Shown here in pieces: positions 12,018 to 23,733 of a stretch of 64,000 bases of DNA. The DNA comes from Papaver somniferum (taxonomy: Eukaryota; Streptophyta; Magnoliopsida; Ranunculales; Papaveraceae), in the NCBI RefSeq assembly GCF_003573695.1, contig NC_039368.1, positions 80,242,374 through 80,306,373 on the forward strand, read 5' to 3'. The position numbers and the translations under genes were made by a program. Below the pieces are notes generated by a model that searched no databases, was not told the origin of the DNA, and was given only the letters and a program-made list of their open reading frames with translations. Each line of letters opens with the position of its first letter. Within the stretch, counting starts at the first letter, position 1.

Positions 12018-12670
12018 CTAATTTAATTTTAATCGAATAATTTATAATTTAATTTTAATTTTAATTGAATAATTTATAATTAACTATAATTTAATTTTAA
12101 TTAAATTTGTGTGGGGAAATAATTTAACTTTAAAAAAAAAAGACAAACACATGCTCGGTTTTGATGTTAACAATGTAAAATGGGTATCTTCTCAAACAGG
12201 CATGTACGCCTATCAGTTCATCCCTAAAATCCTTAATTCATTCATCCATATCTCTCTATCTTAAGGAAAAAAATTCTCCAACTGATATTCTGGCAGAAAA
12301 TAAGGGGATTTTTAGGGAAGATTTAGTCTTCAATTTTGGAAATATTTCTGCACCTCCATAGGATGAAAATCTGATGAAATCAAGAATATTGAGAACATCT
12401 AGCGGTAATAATCCCAGTCAATTTTTTTTTTATTTGAACCCTAACCTTTTTATTTTGGGGTTGAAATCAAAAGAAATAACTTTTGGGCGGGATTATTGCC
12501 CCTTGATGTTTTAGAATATCTGTAGATTCAACCCTAAAATCAGTCTGATTTACTCCCATCTTAGGTATGTTGTAGCATTCATTCTTAGATTGCTGAAATT
12601 CTCATTATACTAGATGATTTTTGCGTAGTAATAAGTGTTACTATGTTAGCTTTTTGAATTTTGTTGTAAC
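12018..12670. other. AT-rich stretch between satellite and TNP2 remnant, no gene seen
   Basis: The stretch begins with a low-complexity TTTAATTTTAAT/AATTTATAATT run (12030-12110) and continues as ordinary noncoding sequence. The N-terminal part of TNP2, which should lie here, was not found. Confidence 0.5.
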
Positions 12671-15067
12671 CCATTCAAAAATCTGCGGTTAGCTGTTTCG
12701 GCTGATGGAGTTGATGTAAACACAGGCACCAAACATCACAGTGTATGGCCAGTTTTGGTTGTGATTTACAACCTTCCACCGGGGCTGTGTATGAAGAGAA
12801 AGTTCATCATGTTGTCGTTACTTATAGATGGTGCGCCAGGAAACAACATCGATGTCTTTTTAGAACCTCTTGTTAAAGATTTTCAATTCTTATTTGAGAA
12901 GGGAAAGAGAACATGGGATGCATATGCCCAAGAAATGTTTACTCTACGTGCAGTTGTTTTGTGGACGATAAACGATTATCCTGCTCTTGGTACACTATGT
13001 GGTTGTCGCTACGCTGGATATCATGGTTGTGTGGTGTGTCGTAAAAAACGCACAGTATTAGGCTTCATGACTCAAACAAGAATGTTTATGTTGGTTATAG
13101 AAGATTTTTACCCTATGAGCATCCGTTCAGAAGGCAGAAGGGGGCATTTGGCGGAAAACAAGAGTGGGAGACTGCTCCAGAACCAATGACCGGGGAAGAA
13201 ATATATGAGGAGGTAAAATGTATAAAGAATTCATGGGGAAAGAAGGGGACGAATACTCAAGGGGAAGACGTGCAGGCTACACCTGGAAAAGGTGGAAAGA
13301 TGAAGCGCATCGGAAAAACGAAAATTGAGCGCATCAGAAAAATATCAAAAGAAGTCGATAGGTCAGGTGAGGAAGGAAGGCAGGGAAACCACTTACTGGA
13401 GCAAGTACAACATATGGCAGCGACTACTTAGATATTGGCGCTATAATGATGTCCAACATTGTATTGATTTCATGCATGTCGAAAAGAATGTGGGACAAAG
13501 TCTTGTTGGAACGTTGCTGCACAACGGGAATACAAAAGATGGATTAAACGCCAGAAAGGATTTGGTGCGTTGGGGTTAAATCGGAGTTACACCCTAAGAC
13601 AGATGACAAAGGAACGATACTTCCCGCAGCATGTTATACATTAACTACGGAAGAAAAGACATATCTTGGAGACACTATCCGAGTTAAGAGTTCCAGAAGG
13701 GTATTGTTCGGATTTTTCCACCCTTGTGAACCTAAAAGAGCGTAAGCTGATCGGACTCAAATCACATGATTACCATATGCTTATGCAACAATTTTTGCCC
13801 GTCGCTATTCGATCATTATGCCTACACCTGTGAGATATGCTATTATCAGGTTTTGTTTCTTTTTCAGATCAATATCTGCCAAAGAAATCATGGTGGAAGA
13901 GCTAGATAAATTGCAAGAGGATCTCTGTGTGACGTTATGCTTACTAGAGAAGTTTTTCTTCCATTTCTTTGACATCATGATTCATTTAACTGTACATCTT
14001 ACCAGGGAAGTGAAGTTATGCGGTCCGGTTTGCTTTCGATGGATGTATCCTTTCGAAAGGTGTATGAAGGTTATAAAGGGGCATGTGCGAAACAAGAATC
14101 AACCTTGTGGATGCATGCCGAAGAGAATGTTGCAGAAGAGACGATTGAGATATTGTGAGTACCATAAAAGCATCAGGACAATTGGTATTCCACTAGATAG
14201 GCATATACATCTCAGGAGGGAGAACCGTTATCAGCTGAAGAGCCGTGTATAGTTACCCCTGAACAGTTGAGACAAGCACATTTCTATGTAATGCAGAACA
14301 CGCCTGAAATTGAGCCTTACATAGAGTAAGTATTAATTTGTTTTTTTTTTCCTGTTTTTTTTTTTTTGTACAAGTATAATAACATTTGGTTATTGTACAT
14401 ACCAGCCGACACAAGCTATATTTGGAAACTAACTATTCTACTAAAAAGCGAGCATGGCTAGAGAAAGAGCACTCTAACACTTTTGGCGCTTGGTTAAAAA
14501 ATGTGGTAATAGGTCATAGAAAAAGTGTCTTGTTTGATGTGTTATATTCCTTAAACTCAAGGTTCCCTAATAATGAATTTCAGGTTGAAAAAGAGTTGGC
14601 AGACGAAAGAGAAAGTATCTCAGAGAACTTAAGATGGATATCACACGGCCCTCACTACGAGGTAACGAAATACACTGTATATCGCATCAATGGATATCTA
14701 TTCCGCACAAGATCCCGTGATGGTAGAATTCACCAGAATAGTGGGGTTAGCGTTGCAGCAAATGATGCACATATCTAGAGTGATGATGTTACATATGGTT
14801 AAAGCCTCTTATTATGGTGTCTTGCAAGAGATATGGGAGTTAGATTACTGTGAAAGAAAAGTTCATCTGTTCAAGTGCAATTTGTTTGATAATAAACGTG
14901 GGGTCAAAAGAGATGCTCTTGGCTACAAGATTGTTGACCTTACTATGTTGGGATACAAAAATGATCCTTTTATTTTAGCCTCACAAGCTAAGCAGGTATT
15001 TTATGTCAAAGACCAGTTAGATAAGAAAAAGTCTATTGTTTTTGTGACACCTCCCAAAAAATTATAG
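12671..15067 (+). pseudogene. CACTA TNP2 transposase remnant (Transposase_21, DUF4218, DUF4216)
   Basis: The recognisable parts, in order, are: the middle of Transposase_21 (12671-13189, motifs VSADG, YNLPPGLCMKRKF, GAPGNNIDVFLEPL, WTINDYPALG); the FMHVEKNVGQSLVGTLL segment (13325-13579); DUF4218 (about 13750-14252, motifs RYAIIRFCFFF, FRWMYPFERCMKVIKG); and DUF4216 (about 14386-15067, motifs YYGVLQEIWELDYCERK, GYKNDPFILASQAKQVFY). This is the DDE-type transposase of CACTA elements. The N-terminal zinc-finger-like part and start are missing, and frames change near 13189, 13579, 14252 and 14778. Some of those breaks may be introns, but stops within conserved segments show decay. The strand is opposite to the TNP1-like gene. 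Confidence 0.85.
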
Positions 15068-16860
15068 ATATGACGATGGCAACGATGAGAATCAGTACAG
15101 TAATCTTTTCTGCGAATGATAATATCTTGCCGTCTGTAGATCCACAAGACTTGGGAAAGAATCCCGAAATGATTACTTCCGACTGACTGCCGAGGTTTAC
15201 TTATACGCAAGCCAAAATGACACACTCCCGCAGGTACATCGCTTTATTTCCTTTAATCTGTGGTTATTCGGTTAGTGACATGATATTGAAAGAACGATAA
15301 AGATGGAACTTATGTTTAATCCTGTTCCTTAGCATGCTTTCTGTATGTTTGCGTGCTTTATTCTTTGTAAAATGAATAACATCATTTCTCCGTGTCTCAT
15401 ATGGAACTTCAATTGAAATTTCTACTACTGTACTTTACAACTTGCTACTCTGGTCACTTTTAAATAGATATCCAAGAGAATGAGAGTTGGTATGTTTTTG
15501 TCCTATTGCTTGAATATTTATGGGCACATGCACTATAACTACATGTTGTACTTGTATTTCAGAAATCTTTTATCACTTCATAACATTACTCAAAGCATAT
15601 GGTGAAATGAATTCCAAGTACCCAAATTAGATTCGTAACCCTGTAGATATATGATGGAAACCAGTTCATTAACCACAAAAAAAAACATTTAAAATGATGG
15701 TGCTAAGGTCTTATGGTTCTCAATTTATGGTGAAAGCATTTGGGGGCGGACTGATGCTTTTTCCTAAGTGAATTGCATGGAGCGGTTCACTTGCTTGTGT
15801 GAGGAGTTTGTATTGTGTAGCTGTGAAGAATAGTGAATTTTAATCTCATTTTCCTTGTTCCAATTTAACCCTCAACCGTTTTGAATACCATACTTGACAG
15901 GGTTTTTCCCATATCTGTGAAAGTCCTCTTTGTAAGAAGTCTTGACCACAATTTATGTTGAGTTGGGCTGACACCTTGTATTAATTGTTGTGCCCTCGTT
16001 CTTCTTCCTTGTTTTTTTTGAACTCAGAACCCTATTTTCCTGTTGCAGGTTCGTTGTGGCTATTCAACACTCTACATTGTCCCTGAGCTTTGACGAAAGT
16101 CATTTTTATGCCATCAGATGCCTCTATAAGTTGACACTCGAATTGTAGGACACGAACTCTGCATCTAAAACATCAAGAATTTGATTATGGGATTGTTTTG
16201 TCTTGTATATAAGAGCAAAATGCATTCCTACTGCAATCGTAGTTTTGGAGTGGCTGGCTCCAAAATCAATTTGATGTATATTTTTGTTTTTTCTTTTGGA
16301 AAGAGGTAAATAAAATAGTGTTGTAGATCTAAATTTTTCATTAAATATATTGGCTAAAAAATATAAAGCTTTTTGAATTGATAGTTAAACAGGTTTGGTT
16401 GTCTCACAGATGGCTCCTGTCGTTTGCAGTCCTTTTATGTATGAAAAGTTTAAGATATGGTTTCCTATTTTGGATTTTGGCATGGTTATATATCGGGAAT
16501 TTTGGGAGAAAGTAACACAACAGAACTCCACTATACATGTTTTATTTTCACAAAACACCCGGCTGCACCCGCTGTATTGCAATTACCTTGGAAGCCACAA
16601 TCACTTGTAATGTATCCTTCTATACACCAGAGCTTGAGGTTTCTTTATTGCAGTGAACATGCATAAACATTACCCTAGCATATGTTGCTTGAAAATTAAG
16701 CATACTAGGAGCATTTGGCCTAGAAAAGACTCGGTAACAACCATGGCTAGTACTTTAAAAGTTAAAATTCAATCTCATGTGTCTAATGGATCCGACGCTA
16801 TGTTCACAATTTGTTTTTCGTGTAGCCATATCATAATCCTCCCAAAAAAAAATATGGAGT
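15068..16860. other. noncoding right part of the CACTA element
   Basis: This is the 3' side of the TNP2 remnant. I see no open frame with recognisable features on either strand, and no clear repeat structure until the subterminal zone begins. Confidence 0.5.
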
Positions 16861-17264
16861 AACCATATGTCAATCTTTTGTCATGTTTGATATAATGTGT
16901 CAATTCCTTAGTATATGCGTGTCTAATAAACCAGATATTATGGACACATAAACAAACCAATGTGGCTACATAAATCCTCTTTCCGTCACAGTCTAAAAGG
17001 TGTGTCTATTGTCATCCGACACTTTTGACACATACAAAATTATTTAATGTGGCCATATACGCATCTATGGCTACATGTGATTGGATTAACTGAAAACCAT
17101 GACCAAACGATACCCTATGGATACAGTTGATGGGTTTAGGAATAAACCCATGACTAAATGGTGCACTATGGCTACATGGTAAAACAAAATGTGGCTATAG
17201 TTATACTGATGACCAATAGCCACACAAATAACCTGAAACGTGGCTGGACTGTACACTAAAAAAC
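16861..17264. repeat. right subterminal repeat zone of the CACTA element
   Basis: The zone contains multiple degenerate copies of GTGGCTACATA, GTGGCCATAT and ATGGACACAT motifs, matching in type the left zone at 3800-4380. These are likely binding sites for the TNP1-like protein (family knowledge plus inference). Confidence 0.7.
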
Positions 17265-17292
17265 GTGGCCTATGTGAAGGTTTGTACTAGTG

Positions 17293-19499
17293 TTTCTCGA
17301 TTCAATACTTACTCAAGCAAATAGAAATCTGCGAGTATAATTGAATACAAGAGAAATCACTTGAGCGGTACCAAAGACCAATGTTCAAGGATCAATCAAT
17401 CAACAAAAGGTTGGATTTCCCAATTGATTGATTCAACGCACAACCTGTGATATTTCAATTAAATAACAAAATATAATGTGGAAAAGAAATAACACAGACA
17501 CCAGAAGTTTTGTTAACGAGGAAACCGCTAATGCAGAAAAACCCCGGGACCTAGTCCACTTGAACACACAATATATTAAGACGCTACAGACACTGTCCTA
17601 CTACGAACTAACTTCGGTCTGGACTGTTGTTGAACCCAAATCAATCTCACACTGATCCAAGGTACAATTGCGCTCCTTATGTCTCTGATCCCAGCAGGAT
17701 ATTGCGCACTTGATTCCCTTAGCTGATCTCACCCACAACTAAGAGTTGTCACGACCTAAAGTCGAAGACTTTAATAAAAAAATCTGTATCACACAGAAAA
17801 GTCTACGATAATAGATAAATCTGTCTCCCATAGAAATACCTACGATTTTTTGTTCCGTATTTTGATAATCAAGGTGAACAAGAACCAATTGATAACCCAG
17901 ACTTATATTCCCGAAGAACATCATAGAATTATCAATCACCTCACAATAATCTTAATCGACTAGCGAAAGAAGATATTGCTGAATCACAAACGATGAGACG
18001 AAGATGTTTGTGATTTCTTTTATATCTTGTATATCGAAGAAATTAATCTCAAGCCAATCTTATGATTTTACTTAGTACGATAGAAACATCAAGATCAGAT
18101 CACACAACTACAAAAAAAGTAGTATCGGTCTGGCTTCACAATCCCAATGAAGTCTTCAAGTCGTTAACCTACAGGGTCTCGATAGAAACCTAAGGTTAAA
18201 GGAGAATTGACTCTATCTAATACAACTAGTATCACACATGATGTGTGGGGATTAGGTTTCCCAGTTGCTAGAGTTCTCCTTTATATAGTCTTTCAAATCA
18301 GGGTTTGAAATCAATGTTAGCTTAGTAACAAAGCATTCAATATTCACCGTTAGATGAAAATATGATTAGATTCGAGCTAATATCTTCCAACCGTTAGATC
18401 GAAACTTAGCTTGTTATATACAAATGAAATGCACGTTTATTTAGGTTTGTGTAACCGTACCCAAACATGTACATCTAGTTGGTTCAACAGTAGTTAACCA
18501 AATGGTTAGCCATATGAGCACTTTCATATCAACCATATTCTTCTTTACCATAACTAGTTCAAATGACTCAAATGAACTAGTTAGAGAGTTGTTCAATTGC
18601 TTAGATCTTATAGAAGTATACAAGACACAATCGAAGCAAAAACGATTTGATTCACTCAAATCGATTCATGAACATTATAGCCACGGTTTGCAAATTTGCA
18701 TTCCTTAGTTTATATAAGTTTAAGTTCACGAGTAATCGTTTTTAGAAAATAACCAACTTAAATATGCATACTGGTACACGGAATTAAATACCCGGAATAA
18801 GTTTGTTTCCAATTCACAAACTCCATCAGGAATTCACGGGATGTGAACTTCCGACAGTACGCGGACTCTAGTTCCGGCATTCCTGAGCAGCAAAGTACGC
18901 ATACTTTGGTTCAAGGAATAAGGACTTATAAAAGTATGAGTTACCACAAAATGTCTATATCCAACCATGGTTATATAATCTAAACTCTCATTTCAATCAT
19001 TGAAACATTCTTAGAGGACGTTATATAGTTGTTGTTCACACACTATTTTTCGTCAAAGCAATTTTCAAGTAATTGAAACTTAATATGACTTCCGTCACTA
19101 GTAAAGATGAACTTGGCCAAAGCGAAAGCTTACCAACACATATTTCGAGAAATAGATAAGCGATATAAACTCGGCTCGAAATAGCAAATGTGTATAATCA
19201 AAGTCTATATAGCAAAACGAATTTTGTCTCAAGATAGGAGATAAAGTAGATAGACTTTTGAGTGATAGATAAGTTCAAGTCTCCGCATACCTTTTAGTCG
19301 ATGAAGTCCCACCAGTTCATTGAGTAGTTCTTCTTCTTTGTATGATGATCTCCATGGAGTCATGAGCTCAACTACACTTTTTATCCTAGTCCGAGACTTG
19401 GCTATAACTAGAAATCAATACTTATAGTTTTGATTACTAAATTGACAAACATGATTGAGATAGCAACGCATGCGAGTTCGACCGAGCAGTGCTCTAACA
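17293..19499 (-). mobile_element. 5' LTR of gag-only element, main part
   Basis: This is the remaining about 2.2 kb of the 5' LTR (minus strand), starting with TGTTAGAGCACTGCTCGG at 19499. Together with 3643-3785 the LTR is about 2.35 kb. The first 350 bp agree with the 3' LTR at 1-347. Several open frames of 60-75 codons inside it have no recognisable content and overlap each other, so I do not call genes. Confidence 0.85.
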
Positions 19500-20854
19500 G
19501 TTTTTGAAACACCTAAGCGGGATTTATTGTCATTCGCATTCAAGTTAGATTTCGAGTGCAGCAATAACGTGGCGGAATATGAAGAATTAATCTTAGGGCT
19601 GCGTATGGTGGAAGAACTTAATTTTGGAACAATAGACATAAAGGGAAACTCAAAGCTGGTTACAAGTCAAGTATCAAGGGACTTCCAGGTGAAAGAAGCG
19701 CATTTAGCTCTCTATCTAGCGGAAGTCCAAGAATTGATATCAAAGAGAGGGAGTATTGTCATCGAGCATACGGGAAGAACCACTAATCTCCATGCAGATG
19801 CATTAGCCACTCTAGCAGCAAAAATGCAATTGAATGAAGCGGATGAAAGGACAGTGGTAATAAAGAAAAGGGTGTTGCCAAGTACGTGGAAAAAAGACGC
19901 GGCGTTTGAACAAAAGGATGACTGGAAAACAACTTATATTGAGGACTTAACTAGAGAAGCGGATGAACAGTTGTTGCCCACTAAGGTATTAAAGAAATTT
20001 GTCATAGTACGAGGGCGCTATATTATCGAACACCCGGAGGAGCCCTATCACGCTGTGTAGAAAAAATAGAGGAACAAGAAATATTGAGTCGTGTTCACGC
20101 AGAGTCCTGCGGACAGAAAGAAGGAATTCCACTATACCGCCGCTTAAAGAGGATGGTTGTATATTGTCCGAATATGGAATTTCAATCAGCAGTAGTACAG
20201 GATAAATGCGAAGACTTCCAAGCGCCTCCACGGAAAACAGAGGTATGCAGCGCAGAGATAAAAGATTGGAGGCAACCGTATACTTACTTTATCCAGCATG
20301 AATGTCTGCCGAAAAATAGACAAGACGCACTTAAGATTCAGCCGAAGGATGGTCGATTCTTTATAAATAAAGGAATTCTCTATAGGAAAATCTATGGGGA
20401 TGCGACACTGCGCTGTTTATCACAAGAAGAACCGGAGGTAGTGATGGCTACATCTCATAATGGGAAGCATCAGGGAATGAGGAAGCTTTTCATACAATTG
20501 TACGAAGGAGGATTCTACTGGCTCATAATGGAATTCAATACATCCAAGCATGTGAATAAATGCCAGCAGTGGAAAAGACACGAACCACTAATTCGTGCCC
20601 CGCATACGTTGCTACACAGTAACGTCACTCCCTAGCCCTTCCATAGTGGGGGACTCGATATCATTGGGAAGATAAGTCCGACTTCTCCCGGATGACATAA
20701 GTATATCATCGCCGCAACCGAGTATTCTTCAAAATGGGTAGAATCCATTCCGCTCCGTGATTACTCATCATATGTCTATTCGGCACATCAATGATCATCC
20801 GCTCGGATAATGCTACCTCTGTCGTCAACCAAACTGTCAAGGAATTGTTGGATC
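19500..20854 (+). pseudogene. Ty3/gypsy (Tat-like) pol remnant: RNase H and integrase, first part
   Basis: The region begins abruptly at the LTR insertion point (19499/19500). It encodes an archaeal-type second RNase H (about 19545-19830, motifs NNVAEYEELILGLRMVEEL and ADALATLA). This domain is a hallmark of the Tat/Ogre gypsy lineage. Next come a linker (19830-20280), an integrase zinc-binding region (about 20440-20590; His and Cys residues around SHNGKHQGMRK and KHVNKCQQWKRH), and the start of the integrase core (GGLDIIGKISP near 20650 and SDNATS near 20808). Stops at about 20058 and 20634 and at least two frame changes show decay. The reading continues at 30637 after the inserted LTR element. 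Confidence 0.85.
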
Positions 20855-20859
20855 GGTAC
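20855..20859 (+). repeat. target-site duplication GGTAC (left)
   Basis: GGTAC immediately precedes the 5' LTR and is repeated at 30632-30636 directly after the 3' LTR, as expected for LTR retrotransposon integration. Confidence 0.92.
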
Positions 20860-21569
20860 TGTTAGAGCATTGCTCGGTTGAACCCACCAAGTGTTGGTAA
20901 GTCAAGTTTGGTTGTCATATTTTAGTGAATCAAAACTCATATTAAGAGTCGCTTGATTATGTACTAGAGTAAACTTCGTATAGTTTAGCTTGAAAGTATT
21001 AGGATATGAGACATTACAAGTATTGTGAAGTCTTGAAGATGTGAAGAAGAAAGGATCTACAATGACAACAATCATCTTTCCACTTGAGGTTAGTGATATT
21101 TGACTTGAACTGTTTCATTCCCTAACGTATTTTTCAAGTCTTGCATATTGAAACATAACTACGAAGCATATATGAACTCTAGATAGACATAGTGTTAACG
21201 AATACAATACGAGGTTTATTGCTTAACCATTAAACTTTGTAGATAAGACATCGCCATAACCATTTGAATGCTATTGTGATTATGTATGGGTATGAGGTGA
21301 GGATTTCATCCTATGGAACAATGTTTACATGTGTTCTAAGGAAATAAGTTCATAAACTTGTTTGTGAACCGAAAAGGAAATTGCCAGGAGTTATTGTTTT
21401 TGTTATTCATTGCATATCTTATGAACAACCAATATGTGTGATAGAGTATAACCGCTCACAACTTGTTGTGTTCTTGGAAGAACTATTCAAAAAGTCCTGA
21501 CTTGTGTATTGGTATAACTTTTATTAGTAAAACCAATCTTAAGTAATCACTTGTGGTATGATCGGATTA

Positions 21570-21772
21570 TGTCTGACCTTGGGGAAAGGGAACCGATCCT
21601 AGTAAGGGAAAGGGAACCGATCCTAGTAAGGGGTGCAGTACATCAAGGGGAACCGATCCTTGTATGGGGTGCAGCAAGGTTTATAGCAGAAAGGGGAACC
21701 GATCTTATGGACATGTGCAAGACATATAAGTTAGATAACATATATATGTGTGGAACCGATCCTAGTACATAG
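21570..21772 (+). promoter_or_regulatory. cluster of GGAACCGATCCTAGTA repeats in LTR U3
   Basis: At least five copies of GGGAACCGATCCTAGTA or close variants (about 21588, 21608, 21649, 21695 and 21751) lie in about 200 bp. The same cluster, more decayed, is in the 3' LTR at about 28597-28755, and three more copies occur inside the element at 25868-25945. Repeats of this kind in U3 are typical of LTR enhancers. That role is inference. Confidence 0.5.
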
Positions 21773-22318
21773 TCAACCGAATCTTTGGGAAACTAGTGTT
21801 ACTAAGCGTAGTACTCACATGGAGGTAGAACCGAAACTTGTTTTGGTACAACGGTTAAACCCATGATTGTGATTGAATGTTGGTTTGATCAATCACATAG
21901 TTCTTGAAAGTCAGATGAACCAACTCTAAACTTCTTTGGAAGTGTGGCAAATTAGTTTCAAGGTTGTAAGTTTGAAAGAGAACTTACAAAGTAAAGATGT
22001 CGACAAACTTTGAACACGTGATGTGAATGTTTATTTCTATAATTGTTTAAAGATATTCCTTAACGGCTAAGGGAAGAGAATCCCAGGATCGAAACATAAG
22101 TAAGTTAGGAATCTTTTAACTAAGGTTATTAATTTCATTTTGTAGGGAAATTACAGAATTAGTAATGTGCATTTACTAATTAGATTTTCCGAGAGATTTC
22201 GATCGTTATTTTTGGACAAAGCATTTCCAGGAGTTATGGAAACCGAATTTGTGCTTTAATGAATATCTTGAGAATAATTTCGGTTTTGGAAATTCCTTGG
22301 TGTCCAAACTTCCTTGTC

Positions 22319-22326
22319 TATAAATA
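22319..22326 (+). promoter_or_regulatory. LTR TATA box
   Basis: TATAAATA lies in a TTGTCTATAAATACACGAAG context. The identical sequence is at 29306-29313 in the 3' LTR. It would place transcription start roughly 30 bp downstream. Confidence 0.6.
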
Positions 22327-23656
22327 CACGAAGTTTTCCTTTCTAGCAAACTAATCCTTCGTAACAACAGATTTACTCTTTTGTTGTTGTTACTGGTGTA
22401 GCCGCCTATCGGAGAGGAGAATAATCTAATTAGGTGAAATCTCTTACGGCCGCTCAGTTTAAAGTCTTCTTTGGGATTGAGAAGATCTAACGCGACTCGT
22501 TGGTGGGAAACTAGATAATTGCGGTTTATCTTTGTTTTCGATTGATTTGATTGACTAACTGTGCTTGAAATATGATTGCACCTACTTTGTTTATTCTTGA
22601 GAATCTTGTCTTCTGATATAATATTCACTCAAACTAGTTCAGAGTTTCGACAGGGATCTTTAGACTGTTATTAGTTCTAAATACGATCTTGTGATAATCC
22701 ATTGTTAACAGACTTTGTTTTGTGCGTGATTGATCACAAGAGATTCAAGTGATTGTGTTCAGGTTTTTATTGAAAATTTAAGAAGATTTGAGGACAAAGA
22801 AGATATTGAAGATATGACTTGGGTTTTACAATCTTTGGTGTGCACAATACTTTTTTCGGTAAAAGAGGATCCAATTAATAATCAGTTTATCCTTGTGGTA
22901 GATTGGATTGATTAATTGAGTAGATCGGCATCAACACGGTTCTTCGGATTAAAGGTGTTGTTGGCTTAATCTTAATCGATTACCTTTGGGTGATTGAACA
23001 TAAGATAGATCTAGACCTGACGAAGGAGTTTGTGTTGAGATAAACGGAAGAGCCTTTGTCCGACTCATATCACTTGGTTGAATAGAGTTGATACCAAACA
23101 GATTTCTTCTTCCTTTACTATTTGGAATACGAACCAAAGGGATTGATCCAAGTACGTGACTTATTTATAAGCTGGAGGCGTGGGAATACATACGGAACTA
23201 GGTAAACTATATGGTTAGTTACTTTGTCTCAACTATACGAAGTTAGTTTAATTTTGTGTAGCGGATTAATCCTGAGAGTATTCAATTATGGACTAGGTCC
23301 CAGGGTTTTTCTGCTTTTGCAGTTTTCCTCTTCAACAAAATCTTGCTGTGTCATTTACTTTTATTTTCCGAATTATAATTATTTTATTATAATTAAAGTA
23401 AATTACACAAACGTTAATTCCTATTTACCTGATAAGCAATCCTATTGTGTTTGGTTAAGTACGAACCTTTGTATCAAGTAAACATACTTCATTGTTGTAT
23501 TGTCTCGATCTCGTATCCATAGACGATCACACGAAGTGTGAACTGATTAGTTGTATTGTCTCGACTCAGTCCATACACAATCACTTTCAGAGAAAAGACT
23601 TATAGGTAGGAAAAGTTTTAGCTTGAGGTATATTTGGGTACCCTCGCTTTTTCAAT

Positions 23657-23668
23657 TGGTATCAAAGC
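23657..23668 (+). other. primer-binding site (tRNA-Met type)
   Basis: TGGTATCAAAGC lies two bases after the 5' LTR end. The common plant site is TGGTATCAGAGC, so there is one mismatch. Confidence 0.8.
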
Positions 23669-23733
23669 AGGCAAACACGAAAAGATCTAACAATCTGTGT
23701 TTGGTGCGATCCAACCTATAAGAATTGAATATA

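Larger units (their letters stand above)
3786..17292. mobile_element. CACTA (En/Spm) DNA transposon, 13.5 kb
   Basis: Both ends carry the terminal inverted repeat CACTAGTACAAA.CTTCACA (3786-3813 and 17265-17292; two mismatches in 28). A 3-bp duplication TTT flanks it (3783-3785 and 17293-17295). Removing it joins two parts of one LTR. Inside are, in order: subterminal GTGGCCA/GGACACA repeats, a 42-bp tandem array, a minus-strand TNP1/Ptta-type gene, a 180-bp satellite array, a plus-strand TNP2-type transposase remnant, about 1.6 kb of noncoding DNA, and a second subterminal repeat zone. Ends and duplication are directly seen. The ends look movable, but the encoded TNP2 is not functional. Confidence 0.95.
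20860..23654 (+). mobile_element. 5' LTR (2795 bp)
   Basis: The LTR carries a TATA box (TATAAATA, 22319-22326) followed by the likely R region, and a cluster of GGAACCGATCCTAGTA-type repeats upstream (21570-21772) in the presumed U3 enhancer region. A 61-codon frame at 22730-22915 is kept in both LTRs only because the LTRs are copies, so I do not call it a gene. Confidence 0.92.

Noticed and set aside
22206..22628. 140-codon antisense frame in the 5' LTR
   Set aside because: It overlaps the TATA box region and is not kept open in the 3' LTR.
22730..22915. 61-codon frame found in both LTRs (also 29707-29892)
   Set aside because: It is shared only because the LTRs are copies of each other, and it lies downstream of the LTR TATA box in untranslated sequence. 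No domain.
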